A stretch of 64,000 bases of DNA, taken from NCBI RefSeq assembly GCF_042242105.1, contig NC_092028.1:12261338-12325337 (forward strand), written 5' to 3'. The notes under the pieces are model-generated. The model searched no databases and was not told where the DNA came from. It saw nothing but the letters and a program-made list of their open reading frames with translations. Numbering within the stretch: the stretch's first letter is position 1; the number at the start of each line of letters is the position of its first letter. Of the stretch, positions 33,842 through 49,891 are shown in pieces. A program made the position numbers and the translations under genes. The DNA is from Pempheris klunzingeri. Taxonomy: Eukaryota; Chordata; Actinopteri; Acropomatiformes; Pempheridae.

Positions 33842-36800
33842 ATGGAGGAGAAGAAGGAAGACGGAGACTCGGAGATACAGGAACACGGACCCGAGCACTG
33901 GTTCTCAAAATGGGAGCGGCAGTGTTTGGCCGAAGCGGAGCAAAGGGAGCCGAGCGAGGAGGAGGCCGACAACGACCAGGATAAACTGTGGCATCTCTTC
34001 CAGAACTCCGCCACTGCTGTGGCTCAGCTATACAAAGGTTCATACCAGCGCTTTCCGTTTGCTTGGTCCTTTAATAAGGGCACTCACACTGCCAGTGTGC
34101 CTTTGGCTTGTTGGTTAGCAAACTGGCTATTTACTAAGCTTCGCTGTGAACTAACCTTAGCGTCCGTGTCGGCAGAATGCTAACTAACGCTAGCTCGTTA
34201 GCAAACTCGCTGGCCAGTACAGGGTAACGTTTACAGCTGATTTTGCAATGCTAAATTTAGCTAGCCTGTGTTAGCCGGTGCCAAATTTGAGTTATGAAGT
34301 AAAATCTGGTGGAATACACCTGTTTCGATTGTTGAACAACCGCAGCTAAATTGCGTGACATTAATAAAGTGGCTGAAGTTAACATGAATTTCTTTGTCAA
34401 TACGCTAGCTTGTTGACAAGTTAGACAGCAGCGCATAGCTAACGTAACGTTAGCCAGGCTAGTTACAAAATGGCGATGGTAACAACAATCGTATCTACGC
34501 GACATTCCCAGATGTCAGTCTCCTGTGTACTGTCAGTCTAACCATCTGTTTTACCGGACGCGATTCGCTGTCTGAAATGTGTTTTTAGCAGAAAAAGTTG
34601 GCAGTACAGAAGTGGACACTTGTGTTCAAACGCCCAGTTTGCTGCTGAGTGAACAGTTTGTTTAGCAACGCGTAGCCAGCGTTATATTCACAAAATGGCG
34701 AGGAGAGTATTGGTTCGCTGTGGAAATATTGGTTTGTCTACACTCTGCTATGGCTTTCGTGTTCTCTAGCATGATGAATTCTCGTCCTCAGTGTCGGTGC
34801 TCAAGTTGTTAAGTCTATCCATGTCTGGCATGTATGTTAGACATGGCTTTGCAACTTAACTGCTGAGAGTGCAGTTAAGTTGGTGTGTCGGTGCTTTCAT
34901 GCTAAACCAGCTTCTGCCAGGCTGGCCATCTAGCGCTGGCTGATAGTTATTTTTATGCCAAACCCTGTCCATGCAATTGTAGATGCAAGACAAAATGGCG
35001 AATGAAAATGATCTTCATTGAAACCCCGTTGTCAGCAAATTGTTGTGTCTCTCAGATGTTTTGCTGTTCTAATGTGTTGTTGTTTTAAGGGTTCCTTCCT
35101 TTTATGTTACCACTGCATGTCGTGCATAGATATCAAATATATTTCCCCTTTCCTCCCACAGACCGAGTATGCCATCAGCAGGGCCTGTCACTGTGGGTGC
35201 CATTTCAGAACTCTGCTACAGCAGTGACCAACCTCTACAAAGGTATCTAACCACATCCTGCTTCCCTCCACCCTTGTGTTTTAGAGCAAGATTTATTGAT
35301 CTGCCAACTACTGCACATGGCTGTTTTTGCGCTTCATTCCATCAATATGGATTGCAGCTGGTTATCGTTGTACTTGCAGAGGAAGACGTGATTTTATCGA
35401 TGGCTCGTCCAACATGTGGTTAACAGACATGGTCATTATCACTGTTATCAACACCATATTGATCAGTCGCTCACAGGGCTTGTATGTTTTTGTATGTCAG
35501 TGAAGACATGGTTACTGAGAGGTTTAAAAAAACCCAGAGCAGACTGCATTTTAAAACTTTAAACAATGTCAGAAATCCATCAGTGAAACGGAGGATGCTT
35601 ATTGTAGACAGAACAAGCTTGTACTGGATTTGAATCTTAATTTGGCAGACTGTCTCCCAAAAATTGGGCAGCTGAATCCATAGTAGAGTAGTGCTAGCTA
35701 GGTCACTGTTAATGGTACCATACATATGTGCCTGGTTGTGGAATGTGCGATAAAGCACGCTGATTATTTTCATGATGTCTTGCACCATCGCAGAGAGTGT
35801 GGAGGCCCATCAGAGAAGCTTTGATCGGGGCATCCAGATAGGCCATCAACGCCGGAATAAGGTAGGTCTTGTTCATCTTGTACTTTTTCTGAGACTCCTC
35901 CATTCTTTTGTATTTGGACCGATTGTGTTTTTACACCCCCCAGTCATATTTGTCTGGCATTTAGGAACCACATGTTTACATACTACATGTTTTACCTGTT
36001 CTAGTTTTATGCAACAGTGGTGTTGAGGGGAAGCAAGAGCTCATTAGTGTTTCTTGATAAAAATGAAAGCTTGGTTAACTGATGGATCACTTTTGTATTG
36101 GCCTGCAGGACATGTTGGCCTGGGTGAAAAAGCGTCGGAGAACCATCCGTAGGGAGGATCTCATCAGCTTTCTTTGCGGCAAAGCACCACCACACAGGAG
36201 TAGCAGGGCCAACCCTCGGCTGGCCATGGTGGCCCCCAGCCGGGCTAATTCGCCAGCTGAGACTGGCTCATCTGTGGAAGCAGACCTCCAGCCCTTCAGG
36301 GAGGCCATAGCGCTGCATGGTGAGGATACTTAAGTGCAAGCCTTGTTCACAGGTTATACACCAGAAACTTGATTTATAACCCAGGAGGCAGTGACATAGT
36401 TGGATATAAAACCACTGGTGCTGCTGGTATCTAAAGGCAGTATAGATCATGTTGCATTGCTGTTTTTGTGTGCAGACATGCTCACACTGGATCTACTGAT
36501 TTCACAAATTTAACAGATTTAAGATTTGGCAATCTACTGTAAAGTGGTTAAAATGTGGTAAAAATATCAACTGGATCATTTGATAATATAAAGGCAGTTG
36601 CCTAAATTGGAACAAATGATTGTGTCTAAGCACTGAACTGCGGCATGTCCTTCAGTCATCGTACACTGCCACATGTGCCTCAGAGATAAGGGTGTGTTGT
36701 GCACGGCTATTGGCCAATGGTGAGAGACGGCCTCAATTTGTTAGACCTTTGTGTGAGTGAGGGAAGGAACATGTGAGACGTTCCCACTCAATACCTAAAG

Positions 36801-38506
36801 CCACGTAGTTTTTTAAAATTTTTTATTTATTCACCTGGGTTTTTAGATATGCAGATGCAACTGTATCTATTGGTAATCTGATTACATTAAAGTCTGTTGG
36901 TATTTCTGTCGTGCTGTCAGCGCAATTGAATATTTAGAACTTTATCTGAGGGTCTCCACATTTTAAAGGGGCCATTTAGGGTATAGCTGAGCTTAGTTGG
37001 ATGATGATAGGCAGTTGGTGGTTTAAGTTACAGAAATGCAAGTTCAGTCTGTGTCAGGAGGTTTCAGTGTCTCCCTTCTCGGTTATCGTTACCTTTTTTA
37101 CGTTTCACTACTGATGTTTGTGTGTGTTGGGATCAACAGTTATTTTGAATTGTTAGGACAAGTTAGACTTCTGTCAACTGCATCCACGACTGACAGTCAG
37201 ACTCACAGATTTGTGTTCAGTGTGGTAACGCACACAAACTTTTAATGCCTTTCTATGTGTAGCACAAAACCAGTTGTGTATTTCCATAACGTCGCCACTG
37301 CATGAGGGCTTTTATCTGCTGGATTAATAATGAGAAAGTTGCATCACAAATGCTGTGCATACTGTACATGTCCATTTATGCAGCATTTTTATTCTTAGAG
37401 TTGGGGTGGGTTGGTTGGTTGGTTTACCACACTGTGGTTTGAAGTCACACCTGTCACGTCTCTTGTAAAGTCTCAGACTGAACAGAACGATTTAAACAAA
37501 AAAAAAAAGGCTGCTGTAAGATTTCTGTATGCAACAGAGCCTAAGTTTTGTCAGTGATTTGTTTGAGACGGCTGTGTCGAGCACTGTTTTGTGGCAAACG
37601 TCCACATGCCATTCTGAAGAAGCTTGAACCTGACTCCCTGAAATAACAGCCCGAGCGAGTGACTTTGACAAATGATGAAGTCCTGTCAAAAGGCTGTTTA
37701 CTTGCTGTGTCCTTGCAAGGGGATCTCTACCCTAGCCGCACATTTTGATAGCCCCTAACTAGTTATGTCTGAGACAGAAATAAGCGACATGCCTTTTACA
37801 TCTTTAAATTAGGTCTGGGATGTATGGGCTTTAAACACTCTCTGCCCCAATGTGTCAGTGTCGCTTTGATGAGACAGCTGTTATTTGGTGTCATACAAAT
37901 ATGATGAGTGTTGGATTGATGCATCCCTGATGTGCTTGCTTGTCAGTAATTTGCTGTTGGCCCACTCAAAAGACCCCATCGATCATCTAGCCATCACTCA
38001 AATTCATTCAACATGATGTTTTTTTTCTCTTCTAAATCCTAATATGTCGCTTGCCTCATATTAAAGTGGACACAGATTTTTTTTATTTTATTCAGGACAT
38101 CAAATATCTCTATGAATTAGCATGCTTATCTGACGTATTTCTTCAGTCATTGACACCCCATGTCTGTTGCTCCTCTCCTCCTTCCTCAGGTCTGAGTGGA
38201 GCCATGGCGAGTATCAGTGTGCGCTCCGGTGCTCCAGGGTCTCCCACACACGTGAGCGGGAGCAGCAGTAATGGAGGCAGTGCTGGTGGTGGTGGTTCTT
38301 CCGGTTCGGGGCCGGTGTGCCGCAGCAGGCGCAATGGGCTCCAAGACGTCGACCTGAACACTTTCATCTCAGAGGAGATGGCACTGCATCTGGACTCTAC
38401 AGGTGCCGCCTCTGCTGGAGGGGGAGGAACCAGGAAACGAAACTCCACCCAGTGTAGTGATGTCATCACAGACTCCCCTACACACAAACGCAACAGGATG
38501 ATCTGA
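33842..38506 (+). CDS. hapstr1: HUWE1-associated protein modifying stress responses (C16orf72 orthologue), complete
   Basis: Orthologue of human HAPSTR1 (C16orf72/TAPR1), a nuclear partner of the ubiquitin ligase HUWE1 in stress signalling. Coding exons: 33842-34037, 35162-35242, 35794-35861, 36109-36319, 38190-38506; 873 bases, 290 residues against 275 in human. Conserved landmarks are EHGPEHWFSKWERQCLAEAE, RRNKDMLAWVKKRRRTIRRE, DLISFLCGKAPP, DLQPFREAIALHGLSGAMAS, DVDLNTFISEEMALHLD and the basic C-terminus THKRNRMI. The extra length is mainly a Gly/Ser-rich insertion near residues 222-240 that human lacks. Exons 1 and 2 end in near-identical segments (FQNSATAVAQLYK and FQNSATAVTNLYK), a tandem repeat. 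The exon 1 donor, G|GTTCAT, is weak; read-through would give a 113-residue product. Confidence 0.96.
34466..35001 (+). promoter_or_regulatory. Three AAAATGGCGA sites in HAPSTR1 intron 1
   Basis: ACAAAATGGCGAT at 34465-34477, ACAAAATGGCGAG at 34690-34702 and ACAAAATGGCGAA at 34990-35002 share an 11-base core in the same orientation within 540 bases. The core fits YY1. First introns close to promoters commonly hold such sites. Confidence 0.5.
36320..38189 (+). other. HAPSTR1 intron 4 (1.9 kb), nothing recognised
   Basis: A+T-rich intron with no exon-like frames, RNA genes or classifiable repeats. Confidence 0.55.
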
Positions 38507-40498
38507 TCTGCTGCCTGCCTATTTGTGTGAGGGCGTGGGGGGGGGGAAGCCTTCAAAGTCAAGGCTAGCAGAGGGGGATGGATGGGCTTATGTGGACAGA
38601 TGCACAGATGGACATGTGGACGCTCGGATGCCTGGCTGTGCAAAAGAACCCGGGTTGAAAATGGAAACTGGGACTGAAGGTCTCAGTTTGGTCTATTCAT
38701 GTTGAATGAATTCTATTCTTTGTCTCCTTTCCCTACACTATTACTACAAATCACTCATCTGCAATCAGCACTTGATGAGCGTGTGTGTGCGTGCGTGCGT
38801 GCGTGTGTGTGTGTGTGTGTGTTTGAGGGCGACTGGAAGGTCTGGATGACATCGCGCACTCAGACATCGCTGCCCTGGAAAGGAGACAACGAAGGAAGCC
38901 ACCAACCCATCCTGGGATGCAGACAGTTCTCATAAGGGGTGAAAATGCACTGTGCTGCTTGACGAGTAAAAGCCACTTGATCCTTGACACATTTGTGCCC
39001 TTCCCTCCCTTAACCTCACTCATCCTCACCCACCACCTTAATATGGAAGTGAGGGCCATGATCAAATCGTCTCACTCAGTGAATCAAGTTGCTCGCCAAA
39101 TGTTGGACCCGACTCTGTCAGAGACTCACCTCTGCGTCAAACAACCCACGTGTTCTTTCTGTCATTGCAGCTCTTGGTTGATGTTGCCTGTCAGTGGTGG
39201 CGCTAAATCGCCCAGTGGGAGTAAATCTGTGGCATCGTCCTGCCTCATCTGCCACTTGTACCCAGTTACATTTCTCTGGCTACTAGGTCGATGGTGTATA
39301 ACTACCAATAGCAGGCCATTCATGTTGGGACACTTAGACCATCTTCTCTGTTAACTACTCTGCTTCAACAGTGGCTTGATTTAGTTCAGCCAGTCGCCCT
39401 TTTTGTTTTTAGTTCTTCAACCACCAGTGTTAAAATTCTAGGTTTGTTGCCACTGCTTGCAGCAGTGATAGCCAAGTTAATTTTTGCATTCTCTCACCTT
39501 GTTTTTTTTTTTTTTTTTTTAATAATTTCTTTTGGTTCTTGTTGAGGATAATGGAAAGGAATTTTTTTTGTTTTGTTTTTATGTATACAGCTTCTCAGAC
39601 AGCCTGTTTGCTGACTGCGACGCCCCCTCCCCCCCCTTTACCCCAGTCTTCTTACATAAACGGCTGCTGTTTTATGTGATCTTGTGATTATTCTGATGAG
39701 TTGCAATAAGGATTTTTGCACTTAGCTTTCACCTCTTACTCATGCAAATACAAATCGGCTCTTCCATTGTATCCCAGTCGTAGCCTTGTCCTGCCCCAAA
39801 CGGACCCGCTCGTGGTCGGTCCGCACATTGCCAGTTGGTGCTTAGAAAAAGTAAACACTTTGATATGAGTAGAAATGGAGCGCTCACACGCACCTCTGGT
39901 CCCAAAGACTCTTCAAAAGGATTTCCGATCAAGTTGCGGAGCTTCCCTGTGTGTGGGCCCTACTCGTCTTCATAGCCTCCCTGTCAAATATTTGAACTAA
40001 TCAGAAGATCATCTGTGCTGTAAAGGAAGCGTCACAGAAATGTTCTTACAAAGGTAGCAATTCTCAACAGAGCCACCAAACATGGCAGCCAGTGCACATA
40101 AGGCACTGGGTAATTTGGCCAGAGTGTCGGACGGGGTGTTAGGACACTGTCTGCTTTTTGTGTAAGGGGCGTGTGCAGTAATGAGACGGATGGGTTTGGT
40201 TTTACTTGGTACAGGATAATGCAGCTCGGGGCTTGTTTCATTCTTGAAATGGTTGTTGCCTTCCATCCTTCTGTAAGGGAATAGAGTAGGAGACACTGAT
40301 ATCACATGAGTCAGAAATTTGGGTACATTAAGCAACGTGTGAAGTAACGTGAACTGGTACTGTGCTGATGTTCAGCTTGTTTTAGAGTCTTTAACAAAAG
40401 ATTATTATTGGAGTTAAATCTGAGCTTGTTTGTGGGCGTTATAAACTCAATTGTTGGAATATGCTTTCATTTAGCATAGGAAGCTAACAAAGTGCAAA

Positions 40499-40538
<40 letters not shown>

Positions 40539-41160
40539 GGGTTGTCTAATTCTTAAACAGTTCTAAATATTACCAGTGATACCCTGCCATAGACCGCTCA
40601 GCTCTACCTGTAATACCTGCTGTAGCTGACTTGTGAGATGTCAATGTTTCCCTCTCTCTTTTTTTTTTTCGTTTCTTTTCTTAATTTGCATTGACTTGTT
40701 CACTCCCCCCTTCACCTTCAGGACCCAGACAGCGGGCTTTCTTTTGTTGTATAAAGCATGCCAGTTTTTAACTTCTGTTACATTTTGGTCACACATTTCA
40801 TTCTTTGCGTTCTAGGTTGGCTTTTATATTCCTACATGATTACTGGCTTGTCGGTGAAAGAAAAGAACCAGGCTGAGATTTGTTGATTCTGTCAAAATGA
40901 ATGAAGAGTTGTACGTTTTATGGAATGAAACCACTGAATTAGACTGATCAAAATGTTGACCTCATATTGGAAAATGTAGATTTGGTTCGGCTAAAGTGAG
41001 CCTCTGATTACTGTGAAGGAGGGCTAGCTAGTAATTTATGTTTTTGCCAAAAAAAAAAAAGTAAGCAAACAATGTCTTGTAAGTTCGGAGTAGCTTCAGC
41101 TATCACAGGTCTGATGGGTAATGTAACACAATGGAAGGATCCATGTTCCCTGAAAAGGAA

Positions 41161-41178
41161 CCCCCCCCCCCCCCCCCC
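41161..41178 (+). repeat. Poly(C) tract, 18 bases, in HAPSTR1 3'UTR
   Basis: Uninterrupted run of C. In a 3'UTR such tracts can bind poly(C)-binding proteins or hnRNP K. Confidence 0.9.
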
Positions 41179-41558
41179 AAGGATCGTGTTTAGAGTCCGT
41201 CACAGTTTCAGATTGTGTGACCTTGCAGGCCGCTCACGGCAGACCTTGGTGTTGGAGGCCGACAGCAGATTGGAGACGGAGTGAATCCTGAGGACTGACC
41301 TGACGGCGTGTCCACACGCTCCTCATTAAATCAGAGGAATGCATTTAGAGTATCTTAGTTGTTTTTCTCCCTCCTGACACAACACTCCACATCGGTAGCA
41401 TTCTCGACTCAAACTAAATGATCTAGTTGAAATGAGTAGTTATAACCCCTGTGTTTCTGTTGCATGACAACATGTCAGTTAAAGGGAAGATGCAAAGCGT
41501 CTGCTGACAGGAAAAGTAATCTAAAACTCACTCTATTAATGGATAGAGTTTGTTTGGT

Positions 41559-41581
41559 CCCCCCCCCCCCCCCCCCCCCCC
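41559..41581 (+). repeat. Poly(C) tract, about 23 bases, followed by poly(A)
   Basis: Second long C run of the same 3'UTR, followed directly by nine A. Exact length is uncertain because homopolymers are error-prone in assemblies. Confidence 0.9.
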
Positions 41582-41894
41582 AAAAAAAAACCTCAACTAA
41601 AGCATTTGCTCCGAGCAGGATCGTGCCGTCTTTCCAGTCCCGCAGTGTGAAACCCCATCGATTAGCCTGGTTATAATAGAGGGGGCACTTTGTGTTTTTC
41701 TTTTCTTCCCCTGAGCCAGTCACCGGCCCTCATCCACATTGTTTCAAAAGGCTGACTCATGCCACGTGTCTCTGGAGCCAACACTATTATCAGCTGTTTC
41801 TTGATACTTATTTGTTTAAAAAGTAATAAATGGCTAATCTATATACTTAACATTTAATTGTTGGTATGATATATGTGGTTCACATTGTAAAAGA

Positions 41895-41900
41895 AATAAA
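41895..41900 (+). terminator. hapstr1: HAPSTR1 polyadenylation signal (candidate)
   Basis: AATAAA in AAGAAATAAAACC. It is the last canonical signal on this strand before the convergent DCTN5 transcription unit. Confidence 0.55.
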
Positions 41901-41965
41901 ACCATTGAGTTGCAATTGGATGGACCATGTTTCATTAAAAAAAAAGAAAGAAAATAGAATTTTGT

Positions 41966-41971
41966 TTTATT
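41966..41971 (-). terminator. dctn5: Possible distal DCTN5 polyadenylation signal
   Basis: Plus-strand TTTATT gives AATAAA on the DCTN5 strand, 1.66 kb after the stop. An ATTAAA variant at 42738-42743 could serve as a nearer site. Which one is used cannot be read from sequence. Confidence 0.35.
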
Positions 41972-43630
41972 TGGTTCTTAATTGCTTTTGCTTAATATTG
42001 AATTCATAGGTGTTCGTTATTAACACGTCCTACACAGGCACTTTATCAGTTAAGCAGATGTTTTGTGAACTCAACAACTTGCACCACAGGTTCCCTCTGC
42101 AGACTCCAGTAACAATATTCTAACAATATAAAGAATATTCTGATTCTAGTGTTTTGTTAAAGTCCAGCAGCTTTAAGGCTCACAGGAATGACATGAGCAG
42201 GTTTGGCATTTCTTTGAATGAAGCTGTAATTCAGGCCACTAGGAGGTGCTACAGTACAGGACTACAGATGTCTCTAACTATGATCACACTGTGTCTCTCA
42301 GCCTTTCTGTTATCTTTAAAAGGTCCCTTCTGGAATCTGTGACCTCGCTGTGGACTAATGTGTTGGTTAGACATCAAGGAGACGCACAGTGTGTTTTGAT
42401 ACGTGACACTGAATGTAAATATAACTTGTTTGTTTACAAGAAACCTCAAGGCTAGCGTAAAGGTGCCCTGTGCAATTTAGCAAGCATTTTACGATTGGAA
42501 GGATTTTTTTGTTTTTTAGGATCTGTAAGACAATTCCATTAGAAAACCAGCAGCTCAGTTGTCATATCTGTAATATAATCACATTATAAATCAAAATAAA
42601 AGCTGATATTATGGAGTCAAGAATAAGAAAGAAAAGTTACTGGAGGAAAAATTAAAAAGGCAAAATGAACAGTTTTGTGTTGTAAACCACGAGACGGAGA
42701 CGGAGCCCTTTATGAGGCAGATTTTCAAGCATTTATATTTAATCGCAGCACTATTCTAGATGTTGGCTCTAATGTTTTCTATGCTCACAGAAAGTGACAA
42801 AAGCAAAACACAGAGGGCTGTCCTACGTATTCAAATTAAAACGACATGCTCTGAAGCATAACAAAATAAAAATCCATAGTATTAAATAAGATTTATGACA
42901 AGTTACATGAGCAAACAAAGAAGGCAAACGAACGTGTTCTTCAAAATCAGAAATAAAATGACAAACTTAAACAACAGAATATTTGTCACTAATTGTTGAT
43001 GTGAGTTTACTTCTTTGTTGCCCAAATGAAGTGCGGGCACCAGTGATGTGCATGTACGGCCAACATCCTCAAACACAACTCTTTTGGTCCATGGCTGTCA
43101 CATAGTATATTTACAGGCTGTGTTCCCACATCCCTCAGTCACCTCCTTCCTCCACCTCCTCATCTTCATCAGCTGCTGTCGGAGAGCAAAGATTGCGATT
43201 GTCAGCAGGCGCACAAAGGTCATCGAGTTTCTCCGCAGCACACTGACCAGGAAAAAAAGCATCGGCCTACATGAACATACCAAAAAAAAAATCCCAGAGC
43301 CTGTAGGTTGAGGGCTTTTATCCGTGCACCTTTAAGACATCTCGGACTGGCTGGGACGGTAAAAATGAGCAGTTTACTAACGAGATGCGAGATTTCTAAG
43401 ACTTCTTAAGACCAATTTGGAGCTGCAAACATTACTGCAAAGTTACTCTGCAGCTGTATTCAATTCTTATACTCAAAACTAGAATCATACGTGGGCTCTT
43501 AATAGGACCGAATGTTTTTCCTTGGGCAGAGAAACTCTGGGGTTCGGAGTCCATTTCAGGCTGAGGAGAGACCCTGACCTGGAAGTGGCAGGAAAGAGTG
43601 TGGATCCTGCTGGAGGTTTTAGGGCAGGAC
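41972..43630 (-). other. DCTN5 3'UTR and flank
   Basis: About 1.7 kb of A+T-rich sequence after the DCTN5 stop. A 61-codon frame on the minus strand at 43098-43283 encodes a hydrophobic, Arg-rich peptide, but it lies inside the presumed UTR and has no recognised relative. Confidence 0.45.
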
Positions 43631-45977
<2,347 letters not shown>

Positions 45978-46543
45978 GACTTTGGATTGGGTAAAATATT
46001 CAACACGGTTGGAATAATTCGTGGATAATAAGAGATAATAATAATGTTTTTGCTCTCTGCTCTGCTGACAGTTCTCTGTGCTTCTCCTCCTCTCTCGACT
46101 GTGATGAATGGATTCTCAGACAGTTAAATCGATTGCCAAATCATCGGCAGATTTCGTTAAGCAAATTAAACAGTCGGCTGGTCTTTGTTGTATTTTAATT
46201 GTATTTAAGACTTTTAATTGTATATACAAAGTGTCACACCTCCTGTTCTCCTCCTTTGGGTCATCTGGCGAGGTAGTTAATTATCAGACAGCATGACTCT
46301 GTGATTGATTGCTCTTCCCTGAGATGAATCTTAGTTCCTTATCACTTTTGTATTTTACCTTTTATTATTATAATAGTGTATTTTTGTTGTCCGTAAATAG
46401 TAAATAACACTGTAAAGCACAAATAAAATAAAACACGCTAAATAAAGACACGGCTTGTGTTGTGCGCATGCGTACTGCGGAGCCCTTGACCCCGTTTCTT
46501 CTTCGCCTTGCACGCTGGGAACTACCAGTCACTTTTCTCCGTC
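45978..46543. promoter_or_regulatory. Divergent DCTN5/NDUFAB1 promoter
   Basis: A 566-base gap between start codons on opposite strands. On the NDUFAB1 side CpG density rises from about 46450. TTGCGCATGCGT-like NRF1 and a YY1-like ATGGCGGC over the NDUFAB1 ATG are visible. On the DCTN5 side four tandem GCTA repeats lie just inside intron 1 at about 45887-45903. No TATA box is seen. Confidence 0.6.
46463..46474 (+). promoter_or_regulatory. ndufab1: NRF1 binding site (candidate) of NDUFAB1
   Basis: TGCGCATGCGTA matches the palindromic NRF1 consensus YGCGCAYGCGCR at eleven of twelve bases. It lies 70 bases before the NDUFAB1 ATG. NRF1 is the standard activator of nuclear genes for mitochondrial proteins, which fits the gene. 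Confidence 0.7.
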
Positions 46544-48697
<2,154 letters not shown>

Positions 48698-49115
48698 TTT
48701 GTTCTACAGTTCACTGCAGAGGTCGGCGTCTCCTTTGTATCTTCTCGCTTTCTGGTTTTAGCCCCCATGCTCCTTTGTGATCGCTCATCGTCTCTTTTGT
48801 ATGTTTCTTCCAGAGAGGTTGACACCCAGCGTGACCCCACAGGAAGTACTCACGAAGCAGATTGGAGCCAAACTATTTCCCACTTCCCGCACGTCAGCTC
48901 TTCTGTCCATTACAGCGTTGTTGGCGTCCGCGGCCGCGTCTTGTGTTTTGACTGTATTTAAATGAACATGTGCTTTTGGAGCGTGGAGATAAAACAAAAT
49001 AATAAACAAGGTAATATCACAGTTTTTTTTTTTTCTCTTCTTCCAGCTCCACCCTGTGGTTTCGATGTATAATTTCTCATGACTAGATCAATAAAGACAC
49101 ATACTGTATAGTTTT
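48698..49115 (+). other. ndufab1: NDUFAB1 3'UTR
   Basis: It extends past AATAAA at 49001-49006 to a second AATAAA at 49090-49095. A 62-codon frame at 48777-48965 lies in it and has no known relative. Confidence 0.65.
49090..49095 (+). terminator. ndufab1: NDUFAB1 distal polyadenylation signal (candidate)
   Basis: AATAAA in ATCAATAAAGACAC, followed by a GT-rich downstream element (TTTTGTGCGTCTCTGCTGTGG). This is a better context than the first signal at 49001. Confidence 0.6.
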
Positions 49116-49344
49116 GTGCGTCTCTGCTGTGGTGTTCATTCCCACATGGCAGAAGGAGCCTGAATGTGTCTTTTAGCTGGCATTGAGTTCAGAACATTAA
49201 GGCATGTGAATATTTTTCATGTTAAAGCTGTTTGGACTATGAAAATCAGACAAATGTCAAATGTTCTTAGTAAAAAGTTTTTAAAAGATTCAGCATCAAA
49301 TTCAGATTTCTGAAATGTGCAAATCTTTAATTCTGGATCGAGAG

Positions 49345-49540
49345 TAAACTCAGCAGGGAAAGTAACTACATACATTTACTGAAGAACTAATTGTTTAAAA
49401 GTTTTTGAGGCATTTTCTGTATAATTCTCTTCATAGGGATCTACTTCACTTTTATCTGACTCATAGTTACCGAGTTACTTTTCAGATCAAGACTTTACTG
49501 ATATACTTATAATCCCATAATCTGTTAAACAACTGTTTAG
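49345..49540 (+). repeat. Decayed copy of the teleost repeat also seen at 17041-17250
   Basis: GTAACTACATACATTTACTG at the start and ACTTTTATCTGACTCATAGT then ACTTTTCAGATCAAGACTTT follow the opposite strand of the same family. It fills part of the gap between the convergent NDUFAB1 and TNRC6A 3' ends. Confidence 0.6.
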
Positions 49541-49885
49541 AGGCCCAAAGAGTAGAATTATTCAGTATTACACACAAAAAGAATGAAGATTAAGGAAAAC
49601 ACCTGAATATTTCACCACTTCATTTCCAATAAGTGCCATCCTTTACCTGAGGACTTCAGTAGGTACAAGTAAGAGCTTAAAACCTCATCTGTATCATTAA
49701 GGGAAAATAGAACATTTAGAAATGGATACTGGGGGACTATATTGTGAATTCCTTCAAATATCAACCTTAGAAAAAATGGTGGGAAAGCTGCACAGAAGCA
49801 TCACAAGTTAAAACGGTTACAGCCAAAGCATGGTCCTGAAGGAGAAATGAGGAGTCCAGGAGGCAACCAGAGTCATTGTTAGTCT

Positions 49886-49891
49886 TTTATT
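49886..49891 (-). terminator. tnrc6a: TNRC6A polyadenylation signal (candidate)
   Basis: TTTATT on plus gives AATAAA on the gene strand. Sequence beyond it changes character and includes the repeat at 49345-49540. Confidence 0.55.

Larger units (their letters stand above)
38507..41920 (+). other. hapstr1: HAPSTR1 3'UTR
   Basis: About 3.4 kb from the stop to a canonical AATAAA at 41895-41900. It contains a GT/GTGC run (38780-38822), an A homopolymer (about 40505-40533), and two long C homopolymers (41161-41178 and 41559-41581). Short frames inside have no supporting features. Confidence 0.65.

Noticed and set aside
38523-39354. Frames of 60-145 codons in the HAPSTR1 3'UTR
   Set aside because: Low-complexity or random composition, no domain, and located after the conserved HAPSTR1 C-terminus THKRNRMI.
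43098-43283. 61-codon minus-strand frame encoding a hydrophobic Arg-rich peptide
   Set aside because: Lies in the presumed DCTN5 3'UTR; no relative recognised and no independent promoter or splice signals.
48777-48965. 62-codon frame after the NDUFAB1 stop that begins near an acceptor-like TTCCAG
   Set aside because: NDUFAB1 is complete at 156 residues; the frame resembles no known alternative C-terminus and sits before the polyadenylation signals.
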